Source: Synechococcus sp. HK05 (GTDB lineage Bacteria > Cyanobacteriota > Cyanobacteriia > PCC-6307 > Cyanobiaceae). From it: 64,000 nucleotides of DNA. A program made the position numbers and the translations under genes. Location: contig NZ_JAHRXJ010000002.1 of assembly GCF_019104765.1 (NCBI RefSeq), positions 71,069 through 135,068 of the forward strand, written 5' to 3'. Each line of letters opens with the position of its first letter. Within the stretch, counting starts at the first letter, position 1. The notes under the pieces were generated by a model. That model did not search any database, was not told the DNA's origin, and was given only the letters and a program-made list of their open reading frames with translations. Of the stretch, positions 53,057 through 61,466 are shown in pieces.

Positions 53057-54928
53057 GTGACCTGGCTTGGAACGGTCTGGCTGGTTCCCCTGTATCCCCT
53101 GTTGGGGGCGCTGTTCAGCCTGCTGTGGTCGCCCGGGTTGATTTCCCGAACGGGGCCGCGCCCCTCGGGGTACATGAACCTGCTGATGGTGTCGATCGCC
53201 TTCGGCCACAGCCTGATGGCGCTGCTCAGCCTGAGCAGCAATTCGGAGGCCGGTCAGGCGGCGATCTATGCCCCGCCGAGCTTTCAGTGGATCTGGCTGC
53301 AAACCTCAGGCCTGAGCATCGGGTTTGATGGCCTGGTGACCGAACCCGGCCTGATCGCTATGACGGTGATCACCGGCCTACACGTGCTGGTGCAGATCTT
53401 CTCGATCGGCTACCTCGAGATGGATTGGGGCTGGCCGCGTTTCTTCGGTGCCCTGAGCTTTTTTGAGGCCGGCCTGTGCGGTCTGGTGCTCACCGATTCG
53501 GTGTTCTTCAGCTACGTGCTGCTGGAGCTGCTCACGGTGGGCACCTACGTGATCGTGGGCACCTGGTACAACCAGTCGCTGGTGGTGAAGGGGGCCCGCG
53601 ATGCCTTTCTTACCAAGCGCATCGGCGATCTGATCCTGCTGGCGGGTGTGATCGCGCTGTTGCCGATCACCGGCACCTGGAACTTCCACGGCCTGCAGGC
53701 CTGGGCTGCGGATCTCACCAACAACGCTCAGCCCCTGCCCCCCGGCTTCCAGCTGATCCTGCTGGCCCTGGTGGCCGGCCCGATGGGCAAATGCGCCCAG
53801 ATTCCGCTGCACCTCTGGCTCGATGAAGCGATGGAGAGCCCGCTGCCCTCCACGGTGCTGCGCAATTCGGTGGTGGTGATCGGGGGTGCCTGGGTGCTGC
53901 TGCGCCTGGAGCCGCTGATCGCCCTCAGCCCCCTGGTGCAGGGTGTGCTGGTGGTGGTGGGCGGCACCACGGCGCTGGTGGCCTCACTGATTGCCCTAGG
54001 CCAATTCGATGTGAAGCGCGCCCTGAGCTTCCTGGTGAGCAGCTGGCTGGGGCTGCTGTTTGTGGCGGTGGGCCTGGGCGGCATCGGCGTGGCCGATCAC
54101 CTGCTGCTGGTGTACCCCCTGCCGATGGCCTTGATGCTGATGGCGATCGGCACGATCGTGATCAGCAACGTCACCCAAGACCTCACGCAGCTGGGCGGCC
54201 TGTGGAGCCGCCGGCCGCTGATGGGGATTGCCTTCCTGGCTGGCGCCGCCGGCTTGATTGGGCTGCCGCCCTTTGGTGGTTTCGCCGCCCTGAGGGAACT
54301 GCTGGAGCTGGCGGCCAACAGCCAAATGCCGCTGGTGCTGGGTGGCCTGGTGCTGATCACCAATGGTCTGCTTAGCGCGGCGCTGATGCGGGTGTTCGGG
54401 TTGATCTGGGGTGGCCGTACCACGCCGTTCACTGTGCGCTCGCCCGAGGTGCTGTGGCTGATGGTGCTACCCGTGATGTTGCTCTTGGGCCTGGTGCTGC
54501 ACATCCCCCAGCTGCTGGTGCACCTGGGCGTCTACACGCTCTCTCCCGTGCCGGGTTGGGGGCCGATGGGCTGGCCGCTGTTGCTTTCCACCCTGGTGGG
54601 TGCGGGCACCTCAGCCTGGTTTTATCTGCGCCCCCATCCCCTGGCCGAGCTGCCCTCCGGCCTGGGCGGCCTGCAGCACTGGCTGGCGGAAGACATGCAC
54701 ACCGAGGCCTTCTATCACCGCACCGTGGTGGCGCTGGTGGTGGGCCTGGCGCGGTTGAGTGCCTGGAGCGATCAGCAGCTGGTGGATGGCTTCTCGAGCG
54801 GCACCGGTGGTGCGGCGATGGAGGGAGCCCGCCGCCTCAGTTACACGACCAGCGGTCGCTCCCAGACCTATGCCCTCTCGCTCGTGCTTGGCGTGCTGCT
54901 GATGGCCGCCTGGCTCCTGTCCCGCTGA
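53057..54928 (+). CDS. ndhF3: NAD(P)H dehydrogenase subunit NdhF3
   Basis: The 623-residue subunit of the inducible high-affinity CO2-uptake complex (NDH-1MS) starts at GTG 53057 with TWLGTVWLVPLYPLLGALFS. It has the NdhF core, GPMGKCAQIPLHLWLDEAME and GQFDVKRALSFLVSSWLGLL, and the C-terminal DMHTEAFYHRTVVALV. Pairing with cupA and cupS downstream marks it as the F3 paralogue. The stop precedes ndhD3 by 1 bp. Confidence 0.93.
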   Translation: MTWLGTVWLVPLYPLLGALFSLLWSPGLISRTGPRPSGYMNLLMVSIAFGHSLMALLSLSSNSEAGQAAIYAPPSFQWIWLQTSGLSIGFDGLVTEPGLIAMTVITGLHVLVQIFSIGYLEMDWGWPRFFGALSFFEAGLCGLVLTDSVFFSYVLLELLTVGTYVIVGTWYNQSLVVKGARDAFLTKRIGDLILLAGVIALLPITGTWNFHGLQAWAADLTNNAQPLPPGFQLILLALVAGPMGKCAQIPLHLWLDEAMESPLPSTVLRNSVVVIGGAWVLLRLEPLIALSPLVQGVLVVVGGTTALVASLIALGQFDVKRALSFLVSSWLGLLFVAVGLGGIGVADHLLLVYPLPMALMLMAIGTIVISNVTQDLTQLGGLWSRRPLMGIAFLAGAAGLIGLPPFGGFAALRELLELAANSQMPLVLGGLVLITNGLLSAALMRVFGLIWGGRTTPFTVRSPEVLWLMVLPVMLLLGLVLHIPQLLVHLGVYTLSPVPGWGPMGWPLLLSTLVGAGTSAWFYLRPHPLAELPSGLGGLQHWLAEDMHTEAFYHRTVVALVVGLARLSAWSDQQLVDGFSSGTGGAAMEGARRLSYTTSGRSQTYALSLVLGVLLMAAWLLSR

Positions 54929-54929
54929 C

Positions 54930-56438
54930 GTGAACGCCATGGACCTGTTGCTTCTCCTGTTGATCCCCCTGCTGGCGGGCCTGCTCCTGCCGCTCCTGCC
55001 CGCTGGCTCCCCCTGGGTGCGCCGCGGTGCCCTGGCGGCTGCCCTGCTGCAGCTGCTCGATGGCCTCTGGCTCTGTCAGCACCCACCGGCAGCGATCTCC
55101 TCCGACTGGTTGCCGCAGCTGGGCCTACGGCTTGAGCTGGGGCTCGATGGGCTAACCCTGCCGCTGGTGCTGCTGGCGGCCCTGCTCACGGCCATGGCCG
55201 TGATGGCGAGCCCGGTGGATCAGAGCCGCTCGCGCCTGTTTTTTGCCTTGATGCTGGCCACGAACGTGGGCCTGATCGGTGCCTTCCTGGCCCGCAATGC
55301 CCTGCTGTTCCTGCTGGCCTACGAGTTGATCCTCATCCCCACCACCCTGCTGGTGGCGACCTGGGGTGGTGAGCGCCGAGCTGGCGCCGCGATCCGCTTC
55401 CTCACCTACGGCGCCGTGTCTGGCGTGGCGCTCCTGGCGGCGGTGCTGGCCCTGGGCTGGTTGCAACCGGGCGGCCTGAACTTCAGCTACGCCGCCCTGG
55501 CGGATCACAACCTCACGGCTGAGCAGCAGCGCTGGATCCTGGCGCTGGTGCTCCTGGCCTTCGGCCTGAAGCTGCCGGTGGTGCCCCTGCATGGCTGGCA
55601 GCCGATCACCTACAGCCAGGCGCCCACGCCGGTGGCGATGTTGATGAGCGGTGTGGTGTCGAAGCTGGGCGCCTACGGCCTGCTGCGCTTCGGCCTGGAG
55701 TTTCTGCCGGATGCCTGGGCGGCCTGGTCGCCCTGGCTGGCAGCGGTGGGGGCGATCAGCGCCATCTACGGCGCCCTCAATGCGATTGCTCAGCTGGAGA
55801 TGCGCCGCTTGGTGGCCTACAGCTCGCTGGGCCACATGGGCATGCTGCTGCTGGCTTTGGCGGCGGCTACACCGCTGAGCCTGCAGGGCGTGATCGCCCA
55901 GATGCTGGCTCACGGTTTGATCATTGCGCTGCTGTTCTGCCTGGTGGGCCTGATCGAGCTGCGCACCGGCACCAGCGCCATCCCGGAGCTCTCGGGTTTG
56001 CTCAATCCGCAGCGGGGTCTGCCGTTCACCCTGGGGCTGATGCTGCTGGCGCTACTGGCCGCGGCTGGTGTGCCCGGCCTGGCGGGCTTTGTGGCCGAGC
56101 TGCTGGTGTTTGAGGGCAGCTGGGTGGCTTTCCCCTGGCCCACGCTGGTGTGCCTGCTGGCCTCCGGCCTCACGGCCGTGTACGCCATCCGCCTGTTCAA
56201 CCGCGTGGGCTTTGGCCGCCTCGATAACGACCGCGCCGATTGGGTGAGCACCAGCTGGGGTGAGCGGGCTCCGGCTCTGGTGCTCACCGCTCTGGTGCTG
56301 GTGGCGGGCCTCTGGCCCTCGATGCTCACCGGCTTCAGCGAAACGGCCACTGCTCCGCTGGCCTTGCGCTCCAGTGACGCCGTCACTGTGATCGCCATGG
56401 CTCCCGCCACCGTCAACTCCGCCCAGCTCCCCGCATGA
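54930..56438 (+). CDS. ndhD3: NAD(P)H dehydrogenase subunit NdhD3
   Basis: The 502-residue antiporter-like subunit has LLAYELILIPTTLLVATWGG, QPITYSQAPTPVAMLMSGVV and AQLEMRRLVAYSSLGHMGML. The start is GTG 54930 or ATG 54939; both are consistent with coupling to ndhF3. The stop overlaps the cupA start by ATGA. It differs markedly from ndhD4 at 34872, as expected for the inducible paralogue. Confidence 0.93.
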   Translation: MNAMDLLLLLLIPLLAGLLLPLLPAGSPWVRRGALAAALLQLLDGLWLCQHPPAAISSDWLPQLGLRLELGLDGLTLPLVLLAALLTAMAVMASPVDQSRSRLFFALMLATNVGLIGAFLARNALLFLLAYELILIPTTLLVATWGGERRAGAAIRFLTYGAVSGVALLAAVLALGWLQPGGLNFSYAALADHNLTAEQQRWILALVLLAFGLKLPVVPLHGWQPITYSQAPTPVAMLMSGVVSKLGAYGLLRFGLEFLPDAWAAWSPWLAAVGAISAIYGALNAIAQLEMRRLVAYSSLGHMGMLLLALAAATPLSLQGVIAQMLAHGLIIALLFCLVGLIELRTGTSAIPELSGLLNPQRGLPFTLGLMLLALLAAAGVPGLAGFVAELLVFEGSWVAFPWPTLVCLLASGLTAVYAIRLFNRVGFGRLDNDRADWVSTSWGERAPALVLTALVLVAGLWPSMLTGFSETATAPLALRSSDAVTVIAMAPATVNSAQLPA

Positions 56439-57739
56439 CTGCCACCGTCGCCTCGGAGCGCAGCAAGGTTCCGTTGATTCCCCTCTCCACCCACCGCTAC
56501 GCCGATGTGATCCATCGGCTGGAAGCCGGCGGCTCGATGCTGCCCGACACCCCGGAGAATCTCAAGCAGATCATCGGCATCTACAAGGCTTACGCCGTGC
56601 CGATGGACTTCTATTGGCGCGACCTGCTCTACATCGCGGAGCGGGTGTTTCTCAATCCGCTGCCGGCCTTCAAATACTTCATCCCCCAGGAGTATCTCGA
56701 TCGCCCCAACAGCTATGCGGGCGATCAATCACAGCTGCGCATCTGGCGCGGCGGTGAGAAAGCGCATCCGGAACTTCTGGCCTTCATGGAGCGCGGCGAA
56801 ACCGGCCGCATGCCCAAGCTGCTCCATCACCTCTGGCATGACCGGGTGAACATGGAGTTCGCCGAGGCCTGTATGCAGGCCATGCTCTGGCACCAGGGTA
56901 TGGGCGGCCGCTTCAACGACTACTTGGAGAGCGACGCCTACAAGGCCAACGCCGATCGGGCGATCAAGGCCTACTTCAAAGGCAACCCCCTGATGCTCGG
57001 CCTCTATGCGCTGTTCCCGGACATGTTCCTGGAGCAGGTGCGCCAGCTGAGCTACACCGCCAACCTCGGTCTCTTCTGGGAAGTGATGGCGCCGGTGTTC
57101 TTCGAGATGAGCGACATCTACGACGAGGGTGGCTTCAAGGGCGTGCCCGATGCGATGGAGTTCCTCGTGAACGGCATCTTTGCGGCAGCTGGGCGCCCGA
57201 TCTACCACCACCTTTATATCGGCGAGGAGTGCTACGAGATCGTCCCCAAGAGCGAGGGTTTCACCTGGCTCTATGAGGCGGCCCTGCCCTATGTGGAGGC
57301 TGTGTTCTATCGCACTGCACCCTTCCGGGGCACCAAGAGCTACAACGCTCAGGCCGGCCAGGTGCCGGCGGATCAGGCGGATTTCCACTACGGCATCCTC
57401 TACGCCGATGTGTTCCCCGTGGGCTCAGCCGGCATTCCTCCCACCCTGCTGATGCAGGACATGCTGCATTTTCTGCCTCCTTATCTCAAGGAGATCTACC
57501 GGGAGCACAAGCGCGGTGAGGAGGATGAGCTGGTGCAGCTGGGGATCACCTTCCAGCGCTCGATGTACAACGTGACCTCCGCGGTGATTCAGGCCCTCCG
57601 CTGCGCTCTGCTCTACCCGCTGGATGACACCAACTCCGAGCATCTGATGGCGAACCGCCGCTTCTTCGAGGCGCAGATGGATCGCTTCCTGCGGCCGGAG
57701 GCCCGCCTAGCCGATATTCAATCCCAGGACTACCGCTGA
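56435..57739 (+). CDS. cupA: CO2 hydration protein CupA/ChpY
   Basis: The 434-residue protein forms the CO2-hydrating end of NDH-1MS. It contains H-LWHD-R (His132, Arg137), matching the zinc-site spacing reported for Cup[21 protein letters not shown] and [19 protein letters not shown] are family motifs. It is longer than CupB (380 aa), as is usual. The stop overlaps the cupS ATG (TGATG). Confidence 0.94.
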   Translation: MTATVASERSKVPLIPLSTHRYADVIHRLEAGGSMLPDTPENLKQIIGIYKAYAVPMDFYWRDLLYIAERVFLNPLPAFKYFIPQEYLDRPNSYAGDQSQLRIWRGGEKAHPELLAFMERGETGRMPKLLHHLWHDRVNMEFAEACMQAMLWHQGMGGRFNDYLESDAYKANADRAIKAYFKGNPLMLGLYALFPDMFLEQVRQLSYTANLGLFWEVMAPVFFEMSDIYDEGGFKGVPDAMEFLVNGIFAAAGRPIYHHLYIGEECYEIVPKSEGFTWLYEAALPYVEAVFYRTAPFRGTKSYNAQAGQVPADQADFHYGILYADVFPVGSAGIPPTLLMQDMLHFLPPYLKEIYREHKRGEEDELVQLGITFQRSMYNVTSAVIQALRCALLYPLDDTNSEHLMANRRFFEAQMDRFLRPEARLADIQSQDYR

Positions 57740-58140
57740 TGGCTTCGATTCTCGAAACCGCTGCTTCCGTAGGCGTGTTCAACACCCTGCTCGCTGCTGT
57801 AGATGCCGCTGGGCTGCGTGATGCGCTGGAGGGCCCAGGCCCCTTCACCGTGTTTGCCCCGGTGGACGACGCGTTTGCAGCTCTGCCGCCAGGCACAGTG
57901 CAAACCCTGGTGGATAACCCGCCGCAGTTAGCGCGGATCCTCAAATATCACGTGCTCTCCGGTGCCTACAGCCGCGAGCAGTTGGTGGCTGAGGACAACT
58001 GGGACAGCCTGGAAGGTGCTCCGATTCCGATCCGCAGCAAAGATCCCTTTGAGGTGAAGAACGCCACCGTTGTGACCGCCGATGTGGTGTGCGACAACGG
58101 CATGGTGCATGTGATTGATCGGGTGATCCTGCCGGGGTGA
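57739..58140 (+). CDS. cupS: CupS, fasciclin-domain subunit of NDH-1MS
   Basis: The 133-residue single fasciclin (FAS1) domain protein shows [35 protein letters not shown] and [16 protein letters not shown], the H1/H2 signatures of the domain. No signal peptide is present, as expected for a cytoplasmic CupS. It stabilises CupA in the NDH-1MS complex. Its presence identifies the operon as ndhF3-ndhD3-cupA-cupS. Confidence 0.94.
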   Translation: MASILETAASVGVFNTLLAAVDAAGLRDALEGPGPFTVFAPVDDAFAALPPGTVQTLVDNPPQLARILKYHVLSGAYSREQLVAEDNWDSLEGAPIPIRSKDPFEVKNATVVTADVVCDNGMVHVIDRVILPG

Positions 58141-58142
58141 AG

Positions 58143-58382
58143 TCAGGCGGCTCTTTGATTTTTGCCGTCGAGATAGTGATCCCAGCTGCCGCGACCGCTG
58201 TTGGGTTTGCGCACTTGATTGTGCAAACGCCGCACCCGCAGGATGCGCTCGCGCTCCAGCTTGCGGTAATGCTCGATGGTGCGTTGCCGGCCCCTGGCCT
58301 CGTCGAACAGGATGGCGCTGGCCAGGGCCACCGAAGTGCCGATGATGCCGGCGGCCAGCAGCAGGGCAAAGGTGTCAGGCAT
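58143..58382 (-). CDS. Small single-helix membrane protein
   Basis: The 79-residue product has an N-terminal transmembrane helix (FALLLAAGIIGTSVALASAI) followed by a basic coiled segment (RQRTIEHYRKLERERILRVR). It ends 2 bp after the cupS stop on the opposite strand. This is a common layout for small membrane-tethered proteins; I do not recognise the family. ATG is at 58380-58382. Confidence 0.55.
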   Translation of the reverse strand: MPDTFALLLAAGIIGTSVALASAILFDEARGRQRTIEHYRKLERERILRVRRLHNQVRKPNSGRGSWDHYLDGKNQRAA

Positions 58383-58447
58383 GGCCAGATCGCAGGCGTC
58401 CGTGGGGCTTTTGTATCGGATGGCGGGGCGGCGTCAAGGGTTTTGGT

Positions 58448-59719
58448 TCAGCCTTGAAGGATCTCGATGCCGGATCGGATCGCTGTATAGCACTGCTGCA
58501 ATTGCGCCTCGCTGATCGAGAGCGGCGGCAGCAGATACACCACGTTGCCCAGGGGTCGGATGTACACCCCTTGATCGAGGCAAAGGCGCTGCAGTTGTTT
58601 GCCGATCGGATTGAGATAGTCCGTGTTGCCGGCATCGAGTTCGAAGGCGGCAACCGTGCCTTGGCTGCGGATGTGCTTCACCAGCGGCTGCTGCGCCAGC
58701 TCCTCCAGCAACGGGATGTGGCGTGCATCGAACTGCTGGTAGCGCTCGGGGTTGTGCTGCAGCAGATCGAGGCTGGCGAGCGCGGCGGCGCAGCCGAGCG
58801 GATTGGCGGTGAAGCTGTGGCCGTGGAAGAAGGTTTGCGCGGGGGTTTCACTGATGAAACCGCGGTACAGCCGCTCGCTGGCCATGGTCACCCCCATGGG
58901 CAGGAAGCCGCCGGTGAGCCCTTTGGAGAGGGCCATCAGATCGGGCTTCAGGCCGGCGCGCTGGCAGGCAAAGAGGGACCCGGTGCGTCCGAAGCCGGTC
59001 ATCACCTCATCGGCGATCAGCAAAGCGCCGTGGGCCTGCACCCGCTCCTGCACGGCCCGCAGAAACGCCGGCCGCACCATGTGCATCCCGGAAGCTCCCT
59101 GGATCAGCGGCTCAATGATCACGGCCGCCGTGGGCACGGCGAGGGCTTGCTCCAGCTGTTGGAGCGCTTGAGCTTCTCGTTCCTCCACCGAGGTGTCACC
59201 CCAGTGGGTGTGGGGCCAGCTGATGCGGGCCACATCGAACAGCAGTTCCTCGTAGGGGTCGGTGAAGATCGAGCGATCCCCCACGGCCATGGCCCCGAAG
59301 GTGTCGCCGTGATAAGCCCCCTCAAAGGCAATCAACTGGCGGCGATCGCTGCTCTGGTTGCGCCACCACTGCCAGGCAATTTTGAGAGCCACCTCCACGG
59401 CGGTGGAGCCGTTGTCGGAGAAGAACAGCCGCTCAAGCCCGGTGAGGGCGGCTAGGCGGGAGGCGAGTTGTTCCGCCGGCTGATGGCTGAAGTTGGCAAA
59501 GATCACCTGCTCCAGCTGCAGGGCCTGGCGGCCGATGGCGGCGGCAATCGAAGGCTCGGCGTGGCCGTGGAGCGTCACCCACCAGCTGCTGATCGCATCG
59601 ATGAGCTGGCGCCCATCCTGCAGCTCGAGCACGCAACCGCGGGCGCGCGCCACCTGCAGGGGAATCGGGCTGGTGGCCACCTGGGTGGTGGGATGCCAGA
59701 GGTGGGGGTGCCAGCTCAT
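58448..59719 (-). CDS. bioA: Adenosylmethionine-8-amino-7-oxononanoate aminotransferase
   Basis: A PLP-dependent biotin-synthesis enzyme converting KAPA to DAPA. The 423-residue sequence has the PLP Lys in LMALSKGLTGGFLPMG, FFSDNGSTAVEVALKIA, AYHGDTFGAMAVG and FHGHSFTANPLGCAAALASL. The N-terminal HLWHPTTQ is the BioA substrate region. It lies 10 bp downstream of the sigma gene on the same strand. Confidence 0.95.
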   Translation of the reverse strand: MSWHPHLWHPTTQVATSPIPLQVARARGCVLELQDGRQLIDAISSWWVTLHGHAEPSIAAAIGRQALQLEQVIFANFSHQPAEQLASRLAALTGLERLFFSDNGSTAVEVALKIAWQWWRNQSSDRRQLIAFEGAYHGDTFGAMAVGDRSIFTDPYEELLFDVARISWPHTHWGDTSVEEREAQALQQLEQALAVPTAAVIIEPLIQGASGMHMVRPAFLRAVQERVQAHGALLIADEVMTGFGRTGSLFACQRAGLKPDLMALSKGLTGGFLPMGVTMASERLYRGFISETPAQTFFHGHSFTANPLGCAAALASLDLLQHNPERYQQFDARHIPLLEELAQQPLVKHIRSQGTVAAFELDAGNTDYLNPIGKQLQRLCLDQGVYIRPLGNVVYLLPPLSISEAQLQQCYTAIRSGIEILQG

Positions 59720-59729
59720 GGGGTGATGC

Positions 59730-60701
59730 TTAGGCCTCCAGGTAGTCGATCACCCGATCGGAGAGGCGGCGGATCGCTGCATTGGCACGCCGCTCCATGC
59801 CCCGTGCTTGGTCGCGGCTGAGCCCCATCTGCCGGGCCGCGGCGCTGAGGTTCATCGGGGTGGGTTGATCGATGCCATAGCGCAGCCGCAGCAATTCAGC
59901 TTCCTGCTCCGGCAGCTCATCGAGCAGGGCCACGAGGTCGGTCTGCAGATGGGCCGCGGTGAGCTGATCGCTGGGCAGCTGGGCGTCGCAGCGCAGGGTG
60001 TCGAGCAGGCGCAGGTCGTCGTCCTGGCCGTGGCTGCTGTCGAGGCTCAGGGGTTCCTGGGCGCGGAACAGGGCTTCACGGATATCGAGCACTTTGAGCT
60101 CGGTGGCTTCAGCCAGCTCCTCGAGGTTGGGTTCACGGCCCAGCATCTGGCGCAGCTCCTGCTGGCAGCGACGCAAGCGCTGCAGGCGATCCTGCATGTG
60201 GGCCGGTAAGCGGATGCTGCGGCTCTGTTGCTGCAGGGCACGCCCCATGCCCTCCCGGATCCACCAGGTGGCGTAAGTGGAGAACTTGTAGCCGCGGGTG
60301 GGATCGAAGCGCTGCACCGCCCGGATCAGCCCAAGCGTTCCCTCCTGGATCAGATCCTCGAGATCAAGGCGCCGGTGGCTGATGCGGCGCGCCAGGCTCA
60401 CCACAAGCCGCAGGTTGGCGGTCACCATGCGCTCACTGGCGCGTTCCGCCAGCTTCAGTTCGCGCTGCAGCTGGCGGGGCGTGAGCTGCACATTGCTGGC
60501 CCAGGATTCCAAGCTGGGCTCCTGGCCGCCGGAGCGGAGTTTGAGCTCTTCAGCCGCTTCGAGCAGGCGCCGGCCGTTTTGCACGGCACGGCCCAGGCTG
60601 ATTTCCTCGTCAGCGGAGAGGAGCGGAATACGGCCGATGGCACGCAGGTGCCGGCTGATTGCGTCGCAGTCTCCTTTGCGGAGCTTCTGTGGCGCAGGCA
60701 T
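59730..60701 (-). CDS. Group 2 sigma factor (RpoD-like)
   Basis: The 323-residue factor has region 1.2/2.1 (ISRHLRAIGRIPLLSADEEI), region 2.2-2.4 (LEDLIQEGTLGLIRAVQRFD and FSTYATWWIREGMGRALQQQ), region 3 and region 4. Region 4.2 reads LSAAARQMGLSRDQARGMER, keeping the helix-turn-helix pattern but diverging from the usual RVRQIE core. Group 2 sigma factors are non-essential and stress- or light-responsive. Which paralogue it is cannot be assigned. Its stop is 10 bp upstream of the bioA start. Confidence 0.93.
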   Translation of the reverse strand: MPAPQKLRKGDCDAISRHLRAIGRIPLLSADEEISLGRAVQNGRRLLEAAEELKLRSGGQEPSLESWASNVQLTPRQLQRELKLAERASERMVTANLRLVVSLARRISHRRLDLEDLIQEGTLGLIRAVQRFDPTRGYKFSTYATWWIREGMGRALQQQSRSIRLPAHMQDRLQRLRRCQQELRQMLGREPNLEELAEATELKVLDIREALFRAQEPLSLDSSHGQDDDLRLLDTLRCDAQLPSDQLTAAHLQTDLVALLDELPEQEAELLRLRYGIDQPTPMNLSAAARQMGLSRDQARGMERRANAAIRRLSDRVIDYLEA

Positions 60702-60942
60702 CGAGAGAGATGTCTGTGGGGTGGCGAAACGTTAAGGACATCTGCGCCGGGGTGGGTGGGTTTTGGTGCGGATGCAGCAACGGCAATCGCCTTGATCAGC
60801 GCAGCTGATCAATCCGCCAGACACCGCATCATGATTGCGATCTGACCCAGGGCTTGGTGTTCATTTCCCAGCAGGCTCCTGTACTTAACGCATTCCTAAT
60901 CCGATCGGTGTTTTTGTTGATGAAATCACCGGATTAAGCCAC
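60702..60942. other. Gap between psiE and the sigma factor gene
   Basis: No gene is seen. An imperfect long hairpin, TAATCC plus GGTG (60897-60910) with CACCGGATTA (60927-60936), lies just after the psiE stop on the minus strand and may end that transcript. The rest would contain the sigma factor promoter, but no hexamers are clear. Confidence 0.4.
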
Positions 60943-61392
60943 TCAGGAGGGTTGAGCGGGCTGGTGATCACGGCGTGCCTGCCGCACCAGCCAGTAGGCC
61001 GCTGCCAAGCCCACCACGATCACGCCGAAGCCGGCCATCAGTGCTGGTTTGTTTTCGGTGCCCGGTGGCAGCACGATCACCTTTCGCGCCACGGCCGTGA
61101 GGGCGGTGAGCAGCACCAGCTCGATCTGCACCACCTGATCCCGCAGGTAGGCGGTCACGTTTTGGAGCACCTCCAGGGCGATGAAGATCAGCAGCAGCCG
61201 ATCGAGCAGCTTGATCAAGCTGCCGTCAAACCAGTTGGTCTGCCGCTCCACCAGTCCCACGCCGGTTTCCACCAGCAGCTCCAGTGCGGCGAAGCCCACC
61301 ACCGCCGCCAGCAGGATCGCCAGCAATTTGGCCAGCTGCCGTTCGTAGCTATGGATGGCGTTGAGGAACTGCTTGTCGTCGAAGAGCTTCAT
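60943..61392 (-). CDS. PsiE-family membrane protein
   Basis: The 149-residue protein has about four transmembrane segments and the PsiE pattern: KLLDRLLLIFIALEVLQNVT, VVQIELVLLTALTAVARKVI and VLPPG. PsiE homologues are induced by phosphate starvation in enteric bacteria; function is unknown. It is separated from bicA by a strong terminator, so it has its own promoter. Confidence 0.85.
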   Translation of the reverse strand: MKLFDDKQFLNAIHSYERQLAKLLAILLAAVVGFAALELLVETGVGLVERQTNWFDGSLIKLLDRLLLIFIALEVLQNVTAYLRDQVVQIELVLLTALTAVARKVIVLPPGTENKPALMAGFGVIVVGLAAAYWLVRQARRDHQPAQPS

Positions 61393-61418
61393 CAGCTGGG
61401 GATCACAAACAACGCATG

Positions 61419-61448
61419 AAAAAAGGGCATCCAGCGGAGGGATGCCCT
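61419..61448 (-). terminator. Intrinsic terminator of bicA
   Basis: GGGCATCC (61425-61432) pairs with GGATGCCC (61440-61447) around a 7-nt loop. On the minus-strand RNA a run of six U residues follows, from the A-run at 61419-61424. It lies right after bicA, a textbook terminator. Confidence 0.93.
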
Positions 61449-61466
61449 GGGGGAAGAGGCCTGAGT

